64,000 nt of DNA, taken from positions 16,181 to 80,180 of the forward strand of contig JAQXUQ010000019.1 of NCBI GenBank assembly GCA_029224465.1, given 5' to 3'. The stretch's first letter is position 1, and every line of letters begins with the position of its first letter. The position numbers and the translations under genes were made by a program. Origin of the DNA: Bacillota bacterium. Its GTDB lineage: Bacteria; Bacillota; Clostridia; Lachnospirales; Lachnospiraceae. Shown in pieces: positions 25,463 to 34,031 of this stretch. The notes under the pieces are model-generated. The model ran no database searches. It had not been told where the DNA came from and saw nothing but the letters and a program-made list of their open reading frames with translations.

Positions 25463-26099
25463 TCTTTATTACCTCATTAATCCTGTCCGCGAGAGCAGGC
25501 ACCTCACGGAGACTCGTTAACAGCGCGTCGATCGAGCCGTACAGTTTTTCGTCCGGCTGCAGCTGATCGGGAATCATAATTGTGTACATACCTGCCGCGC
25601 GCCCCGCGCGGACGCCGCCGAAGCTGTCCTCGACAACCATACACTCCTCTGCCGGAATCCCGAGTTTTTCCGCGGCGAGCAGAAAAATGTCCGGAAACGG
25701 TTTGCCGCGTTTGCACTCGGAACCGCTCGCAATCGCGTCGAAATACGGAAGGATACCTGTTCTTTCAAGATTGTTTCTGCCGGCTTCCGGAGAATTTGCC
25801 GTGGCAAGTGCGATTTTAAAGCCCCGCGCCTTCATTGCCTGCAGTGTTTCGTCCACAGAAGGCTTCTTCGGAATGCCGTCCTTTGTCAGGACTTCCAGAT
25901 ATTCGTTCCGCTTCTGTCTCGTCCTTTTGGGATCCAGGCCGAGCGAGGCCACGGTGCGGTCATTTTCCGCGGTCGTCCTTCCGATCATGCCGTAGTATAC
26001 GTCTTCGGGAACGCCGGCGTGCATCCAGCACTGCTTATACAGCCGTTCCGTGTCAAAAAGTGTCCCGTCCATATCGAACAGGATTCCCTTATACTTCAT
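25446..26099 (-). CDS. HAD-family phosphatase / beta-phosphoglucomutase-like
   Basis: 217 aa. All HAD subfamily IA motifs are present: motif I FDMDGTLFDTE with both Asp, motif II ALATANS, motif III Lys in KRGKPFPD and motif IV VVEDSFGGVRAG. A helical cap occupies residues 15-85. It hydrolyses or isomerises small phosphorylated metabolites; whether it is a mutase or phosphatase cannot be read by eye. The ATG at 26099 gives the motif I start; AGGAG lies 11 nt upstream. It heads the leftward operon and is divergent from the purine permease. Confidence 0.88.
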   Translation of the reverse strand: MKYKGILFDMDGTLFDTERLYKQCWMHAGVPEDVYYGMIGRTTAENDRTVASLGLDPKRTRQKRNEYLEVLTKDGIPKKPSVDETLQAMKARGFKIALATANSPEAGRNNLERTGILPYFDAIASGSECKRGKPFPDIFLLAAEKLGIPAEECMVVEDSFGGVRAGRAAGMYTIMIPDQLQPDEKLYGSIDALLTSLREVPALADRINEVIKNDLSE

Positions 26100-26341
26100 C
26101 CGTTTCTGTCTCCTATCCCCTCGCAGGGCGGCGTTTCCAAAACCTCTTTCTACCGATTTAAATGCAAGCGTCAACCGCTGTCAAGTGCGAGGACGCCGCC
26201 TGCCCTCCCGATTTTCGGAAAAACATCCGCGCCGTCTGTTTTCCCGAAAAAATCCGTCGTTTTTCCGGCGGTAAAGTGATATGTTATACAAGTGGGTTTG
26301 TGCCCGCAAGGGCATTTCAATTTTCTTAGGAGGAGAGATAC

Positions 26342-27709
26342 ATGTTAGAGAAAGTGTTTCATTTACGTGAACACGGCACCAATGCCAGAACAGAAATCAT
26401 CGCAGGTCTCACGACCTTTCTGACCATGGCGTATATTCTTGCCGTCAACCCGAATATCCTGGGGACCGTCATGGACCGGGGCGGCGTTTTCGTTGCGACA
26501 GCGCTTGCTTCGGCGATCGCGACTTTCATCATGGCTTTTCTGGCCAACTATCCGATCGCTTTGTCGGCAGGACTTGGCCTGAATGCCTACTTTGCCTACA
26601 CGGTGTGTCTGGGTGAGCTGGGAGGCGATGCGAACGCGTTCCGTATCTGCCTGACCGCTGTGTTTGTGGAAGGCATCATCTTCATTCTGCTTTCCGTCGT
26701 AAAAGCGCGCGAGCAGATCATCAACGGCATTCCCGCGAACCTCAAGAACGGTATCTCCGCGGGCATCGGCCTGTTTGTCGCTTTCATCGGCCTGCAGAAC
26801 TCCAATATCGTTATTTCGAGTGATTCCACAAAGGTGGCGCTCGGCGATTTCAGTACGCCGCAGGTTGCGCTCGCTCTGACCGGCTTTATCATCATTCTTG
26901 TTCTTGTACATTATAATGTAACGGGTTCCGTACTGATCGGCATTCTCGCGACCTGGGTTCTCGGCATGCTCGCGGAAAAGGCCGGCTGGTATGTGCCCGA
27001 TCCGGCAAATGGCATTTACAGTGTTTTTCCGGATTTTTCACAGGGACTGCAGCTTGGCGGCATTACAAAGACCGCGTTCCAGTTTGACTTCGGCTGGGCA
27101 GGTTCCCACCTGATCCAGTTCATTGCCATCACTTTTTCATTCCTGTATGTCGACCTGTTTGACACGGTCGGAACCGTAGTCGCGGTCGCTGACAAGGCGG
27201 GTCTTCTCGACAAGGACGGCAGGCTCCCGCGCGTTGGAAAAGTCCTTCTCTCCGACGCCATCGGTACGACTGCCGGCGCGTGTCTTGGTACATCGACAGT
27301 CACTTCCTTTGTTGAATCGAGCGCGGGCGTAGCTGCCGGCGGACGCACGGGACTGACCGCGGCGGTAACGGCGGTGATGTTCCTTCTGTCCATCCTGCTC
27401 AGCCCGTTCTTCCTCGCTATTCCGGGCTTTGCGACCGCTCCGGCGCTGCTCTATGTCGGCATGCTGATGATTTCCTCCGCGAAGAAGATCGATTTCAGCG
27501 CCGATCTCGCGGACGTAGCGGGCGCGTACATGGCAATGCTGATGATGCCCCTTTCCTATTCCATCGCAACCGGTATTATGTTCGCGATCCTGATCTGGGT
27601 CATTCTGAAAGTATTTGAAGGCAAGGCAAAAGAAGTTTCCCCTGTCATGTGGGTCATCTTTGCTCTGTTTTGCCTGCGTATCGTGACTTTGGTTACAAAT
27701 TTCCAGTAA
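26342..27709 (+). CDS. NCS2-family purine (adenine/guanine/hypoxanthine) permease
   Basis: 455 aa with about 13 hydrophobic helices. Family segments are clear: TEIIAGLTTFLTMAYILAVNP at the start, DLFDTVGTVVAVADKAG and the GTSTVTSFVESSAGVAAGGRTGL loop near residue 320 typical of AzgA/PbuG-like proton symporters. AGGAGGAG stands just before the ATG. The 160-nt leader contains a short GNRA-loop hairpin (26301-26314) and a weak promoter match near 26285, but no purine riboswitch was seen. Confidence 0.93.
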   Translation: MLEKVFHLREHGTNARTEIIAGLTTFLTMAYILAVNPNILGTVMDRGGVFVATALASAIATFIMAFLANYPIALSAGLGLNAYFAYTVCLGELGGDANAFRICLTAVFVEGIIFILLSVVKAREQIINGIPANLKNGISAGIGLFVAFIGLQNSNIVISSDSTKVALGDFSTPQVALALTGFIIILVLVHYNVTGSVLIGILATWVLGMLAEKAGWYVPDPANGIYSVFPDFSQGLQLGGITKTAFQFDFGWAGSHLIQFIAITFSFLYVDLFDTVGTVVAVADKAGLLDKDGRLPRVGKVLLSDAIGTTAGACLGTSTVTSFVESSAGVAAGGRTGLTAAVTAVMFLLSILLSPFFLAIPGFATAPALLYVGMLMISSAKKIDFSADLADVAGAYMAMLMMPLSYSIATGIMFAILIWVILKVFEGKAKEVSPVMWVIFALFCLRIVTLVTNFQ

Positions 27710-27727
27710 TTGAAACGAAAGTGTGCT

Positions 27728-28660
27728 ATGAGAACGAATAAAGAACTGACAGGAGCCATTCTGACAACCCTCGGCGGCATTTGCTGGGGACTTTCCGGAT
27801 CCATGGGGCAATATCTGTTTACCAGACAGGGAATGGATTCCCGCTGGCTGGTCCCGGTCCGGCTGGGGCTCGCCGGCATCATTCTGCTGCTGTACTGCGC
27901 ACGGCGCTTCGGGCGTATGGTCCTTTCCCCGTGGCAAAACAAAACCGAAGCCCGCGATCTTGTCATCTACGGGCTTCTTGGCGTGTCCTGCTGTCAGTTT
28001 CTTTATTTTCTTACGATCCAGCTTTCAACAGCCGGAGCGGCAACGATTCTGCAGGATCTGTCTCCGATCATGATACTGTTTGTCAGTTGCAGACAGGCGA
28101 AAAGGGTGCCGAAGCTGCATGAAATTCTGGCGATTGCGCTGGCGCTCGCAGGCGTTTTTCTGATTACGACCCACGGAACAAAAGGAAGCATGGCCGTGCC
28201 GCTTCCGGCTGTCATCACCGGCGTTCTCAGCGCGATCGGCGTAACGATCTACAATGTGACGCCGCAGAGGCTGATGCGCAGATATCCCGTTGTTCTTCTG
28301 CAGGGCTGGGCATTTCTGATGGGCGGTACCGCCTCCTCTTTGATTTTCCGGCCGTGGCATTTCGGATATGTTCCGAATGTCATCGGGCTGTTCGGAATCG
28401 CTTTCGTCGTTCTCGTCGGGAACGTGCTCGCGTTCCCGCTCTACATCCAGGGCGTTAAATATATCGGGCCTGAAAAAGCTATCCTCTACGGCTTCTCCGA
28501 GCCGATCTCGGCAGCGGTCGTCGGAACGCTTTTCCTCGGGTCGCCGTTTACACTTTTTGACGCGGCGGGCTTTGCCCTCGTTTTCTCGATGCTTGCTCTG
28601 ATTTCTCTGGGCGGCCGCAGCAGCGGTCATCTGCAGCCCGACTCACCGGCCGGCTGCTGA
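27728..28660 (+). CDS. DMT-superfamily (EamA) transporter
   Basis: 310 aa in two EamA repeats of five helices each. It begins GAILTTLGGICWGLSGSMGQ and has the second-repeat block YIGPEKAILYGFSEPISAA. Substrate unknown; family members export amino acids, nucleobases or other metabolites. It follows the purine permease by 18 nt and is likely co-transcribed. A close paralogue lies at 61836-62744 with the same WLVPVRLGLAG segment. The ATG at 27728 is preferred over the TTG at 27710. Confidence 0.9.
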   Translation: MRTNKELTGAILTTLGGICWGLSGSMGQYLFTRQGMDSRWLVPVRLGLAGIILLLYCARRFGRMVLSPWQNKTEARDLVIYGLLGVSCCQFLYFLTIQLSTAGAATILQDLSPIMILFVSCRQAKRVPKLHEILAIALALAGVFLITTHGTKGSMAVPLPAVITGVLSAIGVTIYNVTPQRLMRRYPVVLLQGWAFLMGGTASSLIFRPWHFGYVPNVIGLFGIAFVVLVGNVLAFPLYIQGVKYIGPEKAILYGFSEPISAAVVGTLFLGSPFTLFDAAGFALVFSMLALISLGGRSSGHLQPDSPAGC

Positions 28661-28672
28661 CCGGCCGGCTGC

Positions 28673-28912
28673 TTATTTGTCCTTGTTCTCTTCTTCGAGC
28701 TCGTCCAGAATCTTCTGCATCCCGTCCATAAGCTCCTGCGTGTCCACCTTGCTGAACTCGAAGATCGCCTTCTCAAATCTTCCGATCAGCTCCTCATCGC
28801 CGTTCTTTTTCAGCTCGGCGGCCTGCGCGGCCATTTCCTGCATGTGTTCGAGCGTAATCTTTTTGCTGTCCTTATTCTCTGTGCTTTTTGTGTTTTCTCT
28901 CTTTTCTTCCAT
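28673..28912 (-). CDS. Small acidic helical hypothetical protein
   Basis: 79 aa, highly charged and predicted almost wholly helical (MEEKRENTKS at the start, then MQEMAAQAAELKKNGDEELI and KILDELEEENKDK). GGAGATAAGGAT precedes the ATG at 28912, and an upstream extension in the same frame has no such site. It is flanked by convergent and divergent genes, so it has its own promoter. No family is recognised. Confidence 0.6.
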   Translation of the reverse strand: MEEKRENTKSTENKDSKKITLEHMQEMAAQAAELKKNGDEELIGRFEKAIFEFSKVDTQELMDGMQKILDELEEENKDK

Positions 28913-28981
28913 ATCCTTATCTCCGTTTTTCCAAAAGACTGTTCCGGACTCAACCGTACAATTTATGGTACAATAACTTCC

Positions 28982-29731
28982 ATGAAAACAGAACTCACAA
29001 ATACCCCGCCTTTGTCCCATCCGTTCCTGAACCGGGACGTGATCAAATACATCGCGATTGTCACGATGACACTCAATCACATCGCGAACGCGCTGCTTCC
29101 GGAAGGCACATTTTTGTATACGCTTTTCGTCGATACCGGGTACTTCACGGCAATCACGATGTGCTTCTTTCTGGTGGAAGGCTTTCATCATACCCGCTCG
29201 CGCAGAAAATATGCCCTGCGCCTTGCGGTTTTCGCGCTGATCTCCCAACCGGCCTTTTCACTCGCATTCAAAACGAAAAGCCTGAATATGATTTTCACGC
29301 TGCTGATCTGCTATGCCATTCTGTGCGTTCTGAAAATCGTACAAAATCCTGTACTTCGCTTTATCGTGGCAGCTGCGCTTTGTGGCATAACGCTGCTTAG
29401 TGACTGGCCGCTGATGGCCGCATTTTTCACATACTTTCTGTCAGAAGCGTATGAGGGCAGAACTACGTATCCAAAAGCATATGCATCGTGCATTTTTCTG
29501 TTCTTCTTTCTGGAGTTCGCCGGTCAGGCAGATGGCACCCCCGTCTTCAAAGCGCTTGCCCTGACTGCCGCAGCCACTCTTCCGCTGCTGCTTTCCGCGC
29601 TGGCCATCCGCTTCCTCTACACCGGTCACCCGGCAAAACATGCCCGCGCCTTTCACAAATGGTTCTTTTATATCTACTATCCCGCGCATCTTCTGGTAAT
29701 CGCGCTGCTGCGGATGCACTTTCATCTGTAA
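28982..29731 (+). CDS. TraX-family membrane acetyltransferase-like protein
   Basis: 249 aa with about seven hydrophobic helices. It starts near the conserved FLNRDVIKYIAIVTMTLNHIAN block and ends with HKWFFYIYYPAHLLVIALLR, the C-terminal signature of TraX-like proteins. F-plasmid TraX acetylates pilin; chromosomal Firmicute members have unknown acceptors. No transfer genes are nearby, so conjugation is not implied. The ATG at 28982 begins the family homology; a longer in-frame start at 28844 would run through the divergent 79-aa gene. Confidence 0.85.
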   Translation: MKTELTNTPPLSHPFLNRDVIKYIAIVTMTLNHIANALLPEGTFLYTLFVDTGYFTAITMCFFLVEGFHHTRSRRKYALRLAVFALISQPAFSLAFKTKSLNMIFTLLICYAILCVLKIVQNPVLRFIVAAALCGITLLSDWPLMAAFFTYFLSEAYEGRTTYPKAYASCIFLFFFLEFAGQADGTPVFKALALTAAATLPLLLSALAIRFLYTGHPAKHARAFHKWFFYIYYPAHLLVIALLRMHFHL

Positions 29732-29798
29732 CGTCTGCCTCCGCTGCCTTTGCAGCGTGCTCTTGAAAGTCTGTGCTGCGCAGCTCCGCACAGTGCTG

Positions 29799-31325
29799 CT
29801 ACTTGTTCTTTTTCTTCTTGCGGTCTTTTTCTTTCTTTCCGGCGCGCTCTTTTTCCTTCTTCTTTTTGTCCTTTTTATCGTCCTTGATCTTGACTTTGAC
29901 AAGTGCGATCGGCTTTTTCTTCTTTTTTGCTTCTTCCGTGCCGGCCGGAAATTCATCCGGCTTTTCACCGGGTGTTTCCGCGGTTTCTGCCGCGGGCTGC
30001 CCGGTGAGCTCTGCTGCCGGCAGGCCGGTGTGCTCGTTCGTGAGCCGGGCGGCGTGTTCTGTCACAGGCTGCCCGGCAGCGCCGGGCGCAGCTTCATTGT
30101 CCTCTGCCATGCCTGCGGCAGACGCTTCCTCCGCCCGCAGACATTCTCTGTGCAGTGCTTCCAGTGCCGCGCGTGTTTCCGCGCTGGTGGAATCCGGCAC
30201 TGCCTTCCATTTCAGATACGGGTTCTCCGTATGGTCACCAGCAACTTGAAGTCCGAGGTAAAAAGCGTTCTTCCGCAGCTCCTTCGGACTCACAATCTCC
30301 ACGCTTCCTGGATGCGAAAGCACCCAGCAGAGAATATCCCTCTCGTCGCAGGTGATGGTAAGCTCGGCATAATCTTTATCTTTTTCCGGGCGCAGAATCA
30401 TCGCCCGCCCGTAAAACAGCGCCTCCGCGTCCGCAAGCGCATCTTCCCTGACCCGTATTCTCGCCCTGACGACAGCATCTTCAGGCGCAATACCTTCCCG
30501 CAGCAGTATGTGCTCGTTCAGAAAACGCGCAGTATCGAATGTAATCTGTCCGTTTTCCGGATTCCGCACACCCCATCCCGTCAAGGACGGCGGAAGTATT
30601 CTTTTCATTTTCCATTCCTGCACTTCATTGATGCGCCGGAGCCGGAAGACGCTGATATCAACCTCTCCGGTCTCTGCATCTTTCTGTACGCCTCCGATCA
30701 GGTAATACTCATTGCCATGCAGCACAAGTGCATACGGGCTGACAGTCATCTTCACGCTGTACTCCTGTTCGAGACTCCGTGAAAAATCACCGTACATAAA
30801 AACGATCTGTCTGCCCTTATCGACCGCATGCCGGATCAGCGTGAATTTCTCCCGCAGCGCCGCGTCCTGCTTCATTTTATGCGAAGACAGCAACAGCCCG
30901 TTGTTGACAAACGTGCTGTTTTTTCTGTTTTCCCGTGCGGTAAAACTGCGGATTTTCGAAAGCAGACTCTTTGTGCCGTCCCCGGTCATTCCGTCTGTCC
31001 AGACAGCCGCATCCGCGAGCATGCCCGCTTCAAAAGCGTCAAACTCCTGCTGGTCCTCATAATAATAGGTGTTATAAGCTCCCGCAGAACCCGGCAGGCC
31101 ATGCGTAACGCTGTGCACTTTGTCCGCGTACTCGTCCATGGACTGGATCTGCCGCAGCCTTGCCGGGATGTGCCGCCTGTCCACCTTCAGTTTGTAGTCC
31201 TGCGCGATCAGTTTCTCGATGTCAGCCTGCCGGAGCTGATGCCCTTCCGACGCGTCGGAATGATCCCGCAGAACCTGCAGAATATACAGATTTAGATTAT
31301 GCAGTCTTTCATCTTTCACAGACAC
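29799..31325 (-). CDS. WYL-domain transcriptional regulator with Lys-rich C-terminal tail
   Basis: 508 aa. N-terminal winged helix (about residues 8-75: LNLYILQVLRDHSD, RRHIPARLRQI), a WYL ligand domain at about 165-245 (KGRQIVFMYGDF, VSPYALVLHGNEYYLIGG) and a WCX-like C-terminal domain to about 385. WYL regulators sense small ligands or nucleic acids. The last 120 residues are unusual: an Ala/Glu/Thr-rich linker and a final block of about 45 residues that is more than half lysine. The gene is divergent from the dehydrogenase gene. Confidence 0.85.
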   Translation of the reverse strand: MSVKDERLHNLNLYILQVLRDHSDASEGHQLRQADIEKLIAQDYKLKVDRRHIPARLRQIQSMDEYADKVHSVTHGLPGSAGAYNTYYYEDQQEFDAFEAGMLADAAVWTDGMTGDGTKSLLSKIRSFTARENRKNSTFVNNGLLLSSHKMKQDAALREKFTLIRHAVDKGRQIVFMYGDFSRSLEQEYSVKMTVSPYALVLHGNEYYLIGGVQKDAETGEVDISVFRLRRINEVQEWKMKRILPPSLTGWGVRNPENGQITFDTARFLNEHILLREGIAPEDAVVRARIRVREDALADAEALFYGRAMILRPEKDKDYAELTITCDERDILCWVLSHPGSVEIVSPKELRKNAFYLGLQVAGDHTENPYLKWKAVPDSTSAETRAALEALHRECLRAEEASAAGMAEDNEAAPGAAGQPVTEHAARLTNEHTGLPAAELTGQPAAETAETPGEKPDEFPAGTEEAKKKKKPIALVKVKIKDDKKDKKKKEKERAGKKEKDRKKKKNK

Positions 31326-31346
31326 TAACCTCCGCTGCTTCGTTAT

Positions 31347-31375
31347 TTGTCATTATACGCCTGCATGGCTATAAT
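31347..31375 (+). promoter_or_regulatory. Sigma-A promoter of the lactate dehydrogenase-like gene
   Basis: TTGTCA (31347-31352) and TATAAT (31370-31375) with a 17-bp spacer, 30 nt before the start codon. Confidence 0.8.
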
Positions 31376-31405
31376 AAAATCATTGTATGAAAGAAGGTAG
31401 CTGAA

Positions 31406-32353
31406 ATGTCCATATCGAAAGGAAAACTTGTGATTGTCGGCGCCGGCAAGGTCGGGGATGCCGTACTGAATTCTGTTTTGCAGATGAATCTTCTGGATGA
31501 CATCGTTGTTGTCAACCGGAATAAAGACAAGGCGCTTGGAGAAGTGCTGGACGCGAGCCACACAACGGCTTTCGCGTACAGTTCGAATGCCAGCATCCGC
31601 GTAGGCGATTACAGCGACTGCGCGGACGCGCATATGATTGTGATTACGGCAGGTCCCTCGATCCAGCCGGGAAACCATGACCGTAACACACTTCTTCGGC
31701 AAAACATCGAAGTCTGCGACAGTGTTATGGCAAACATTACGCGTTATACGAAGGAAGCGATTATTATCATCATTTCCAACCCGCTCGATATTCTGACCTA
31801 TTACTTCCAGAAAAAATACGATTATCCGGTGAACCGGATTCTCGGGACCGGAACGCTGCTGGATACAGCGCGGTTCAATAAAATGCTCGGTGATCTCTGC
31901 CATGTCGACGCGAAGAACGTGGTCGGCTTCGTCCTTGGCGAGCACGGCACGACGTCATTCATCCCGTGGAACACCGTGAACATTGTAGGTGTCCCTTTTT
32001 ATGAACTGGCCTCCAAATTCGGTCTGGAAAAGCCGATTGACAAGGATAAACTGCTCCGCGATACCAAAACCGTCGGTCCGCACATCGTCGATCTGAAAGG
32101 TTATACAAGCTCCGGCGTTTCACTTGCGGCCTGCCGCATCATCGGTGCCATCGTGCGCAACGAGCACTGCATTGTTCCGGTCAGCACGGTCATGCGCGGA
32201 CAGTACGGCTGCTGCGATGTCGCAATGAGTCTTCCGTGTGTACTGTCCGAAAACGGCATTGACCGTGTGCTGGAACTTCCGCTGGACGATGAAGGCATGC
32301 GCGATTTCCGGATCAGCCACGATCACCTGCGGGAGCTATTGCGTCAAATTTAA
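31406..32353 (+). CDS. L-lactate/2-hydroxyacid dehydrogenase (LDH/MDH family)
   Basis: 315 aa. N-terminal NAD-binding motif VIVGAGKVGDAV, the DTARF segment with the Asp/Arg pair (GTGTLLDTARF) and catalytic His in GEHG are intact. The substrate loop, normally QKPGETR in lactate and RKPGMTR in malate enzymes, reads SIQPGNHDR with one extra residue, so the 2-oxoacid preferred may differ from pyruvate; hydroxyisocaproate-type enzymes are an alternative. AAGAAGG precedes the ATG. The last 41 nt overlap the convergent GH13 gene. Confidence 0.85.
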   Translation: MSISKGKLVIVGAGKVGDAVLNSVLQMNLLDDIVVVNRNKDKALGEVLDASHTTAFAYSSNASIRVGDYSDCADAHMIVITAGPSIQPGNHDRNTLLRQNIEVCDSVMANITRYTKEAIIIIISNPLDILTYYFQKKYDYPVNRILGTGTLLDTARFNKMLGDLCHVDAKNVVGFVLGEHGTTSFIPWNTVNIVGVPFYELASKFGLEKPIDKDKLLRDTKTVGPHIVDLKGYTSSGVSLAACRIIGAIVRNEHCIVPVSTVMRGQYGCCDVAMSLPCVLSENGIDRVLELPLDDEGMRDFRISHDHLRELLRQI

Positions 32354-33704
32354 AGATCACAGGTTTTTCAGAAACGGTCATCTCTCCCATGCTGACTTCC
32401 ACGCGGGAGCCGTCGATCAGATTTGTATAACTGCCGTCCGGTATGACAGGCGATCCGGCAGCGCCTTCTGTCAGCCGTGCGAGACGGATGACGCAGGGGC
32501 GTGCCCCCAGCGGGAAGATGCCCGCATAGGCGGCGGTTCCGGCTGTCTCCGCAGCCGGTTCACTATTTTGTACATGAATTGCGCCAAGGACATTTTCCTG
32601 CACAGCGCTCACATGATAGCTGCTGTTTGCAAAGACCGGATCCTGCACAATTTCATGGAGCCTTGCGATCTCCTGCGAGAGGTCGAGCGGCCTTGTATTG
32701 ACGCCGAGCAAGCCGTCCCAGTCAACGGGATCTTTGTCAAAAAGCGATGGGGTCCTGACGGCACCTGCCTCCTGGCCGGCATAAATAAGCGTCGTTCCCT
32801 TCTGGAAGAAGACAAAGGCAAGCCAGTTCCGCAGCGCCTGCTCCTGCGGAATCAGAAACCTCGCGCGCAGTATGTCATGATTTTCCAGAAAACGCAGCTT
32901 GTCATAATTGTCCGGGTACATCGCTTCCTGCCGGTTCAGCGCCTGTGCGTATGCAGAGAGCGGCTCCTCGCCGGTCAGATACCGGTTGAAATCCCAGTAA
33001 ACGTCATATTCGTAGCTGATGTCGAACGCGCGGAAAATCTCCGCATCCGACGCGCAGGTTATCCCTCGTCTTCTGTTGTCCTGAATAAACTTCGGTTCCA
33101 CCGACTCCGCAAGCCAGATGCAGCCCGGCCGCACTTTTTCAAGTTCCGCTCTTGCCTGCATCCAGAATTCGACAGGGATCATCGGCGCGACGTCGCACCG
33201 GAAGCCATCCACATATCGTGCCCAGATCTTCAGCGTTTCGATCTGATAGTCCCAGAGCGCCCGGTTGTTATAATCGAGGTCGATCACATCCCACCAGTCG
33301 CCTGTTTTGTTTCCGAAAGAGCCGTCCTTCTTATGGAAAAACCACTCCGGATGCTCCTTTGCAAGAACCGAGTCCGGCGATGTGTGGTTGTAAACCACGT
33401 CGATAATGACTTTCATGCCCTTTTCGTGAATGTCATTCGTAAGATTCACAAAATCTTCCATTGAGCCGAACTCCGGATTGACCGCGCGGTAGTCTCTGAT
33501 CGCGTAAGGGGAGCCGAGGGTGCCTTTGCGGTGCTTTTCCCCGACCGGATGAACCGGCATCAGCCAGATGATATCCGTGCCGAGCGCGCGGATTCTGTCG
33601 AGGTCCTGCCGGAGCGCCTCAAACGTGCCTTCCTTACTGTAATTGCGGACAAAAACCGAATAGATCATCTTTGTCCGGAGTGTTTTGCCGGTATTGTCTG
33701 CCAT
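32313..33704 (-). CDS. GH13 alpha-amylase-family glycoside hydrolase
   Basis: 463 aa, no signal peptide, so cytosolic. A (beta/alpha)8 barrel with the four GH13 regions: region I VIIDVVYNHTS, region II GFRCDVAPM (nucleophile Asp), region III WLAESVEP (acid/base Glu) and region IV RFLENHD (transition-state Asp). A short C-terminal beta domain follows. It probably cuts imported alpha-glucans or maltodextrins; the subfamily is not determined. Overlaps the dehydrogenase gene by 41 nt tail to tail. Confidence 0.92.
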   Translation of the reverse strand: MADNTGKTLRTKMIYSVFVRNYSKEGTFEALRQDLDRIRALGTDIIWLMPVHPVGEKHRKGTLGSPYAIRDYRAVNPEFGSMEDFVNLTNDIHEKGMKVIIDVVYNHTSPDSVLAKEHPEWFFHKKDGSFGNKTGDWWDVIDLDYNNRALWDYQIETLKIWARYVDGFRCDVAPMIPVEFWMQARAELEKVRPGCIWLAESVEPKFIQDNRRRGITCASDAEIFRAFDISYEYDVYWDFNRYLTGEEPLSAYAQALNRQEAMYPDNYDKLRFLENHDILRARFLIPQEQALRNWLAFVFFQKGTTLIYAGQEAGAVRTPSLFDKDPVDWDGLLGVNTRPLDLSQEIARLHEIVQDPVFANSSYHVSAVQENVLGAIHVQNSEPAAETAGTAAYAGIFPLGARPCVIRLARLTEGAAGSPVIPDGSYTNLIDGSRVEVSMGEMTVSEKPVIFKFDAIAPAGDRG

Positions 33705-33716
33705 GTTACCCTCCTG

Positions 33717-34031
33717 TTACGAATCCATGTCCCGTTTCTTCCACGCGTCATGCGTCTGATTCAGATAATCCGCGATTTCATTCAGTCCCTGCTGGGAGTA
33801 CTCGAAATCTTTCACAATTTTCTGCCCGTCCGGCGTCTTCGCGTACGCGTAAGGCCCCGGCCAGACCGTGCAGCGAAGGACCGCAGGTCCTCTCTTTTCC
33901 GGCGGCGTAAAGTGTACGTTTTCGAGCGGCTCCCGCGCTACGCGGTAGCACATCATCTCATAACTTCCGTAATACGCCTCGCCGTACTCGTAGTGCACAA
34001 TACTGAACAGGTCTTTTGCGATTACTGCCAT
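33717..34031 (-). CDS. Hypothetical protein
   Basis: 104 aa, soluble, mixed alpha/beta, with conserved-looking aromatic stretches (IVHYEYGEAYYGSYEMMCYR and WPGPYAYAKTPDG). I do not recognise the family. It overlaps the proline iminopeptidase stop by 10 nt and is followed 12 nt later by the GH13 gene, so these three look like one operon. Confidence 0.65.
   Translation of the reverse strand: MAVIAKDLFSIVHYEYGEAYYGSYEMMCYRVAREPLENVHFTPPEKRGPAVLRCTVWPGPYAYAKTPDGQKIVKDFEYSQQGLNEIADYLNQTHDAWKKRDMDS

Noticed and set aside
26180..26341. Guanine riboswitch upstream of the purine permease
   Set aside because: Only a short GNRA hairpin is present; the conserved purine aptamer segments are missing.
28646..28673. 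Direct duplication of CCGGCCGGCTGC at the DMT gene end
   Set aside because: Only two short GC-rich units spanning the stop codon; too little to call a repeat family or terminator.
28982..29731. Conjugative element suggested by the TraX-like gene
   Set aside because: No relaxase, coupling protein, type IV secretion genes or integrase are nearby; chromosomal TraX-like genes are common.
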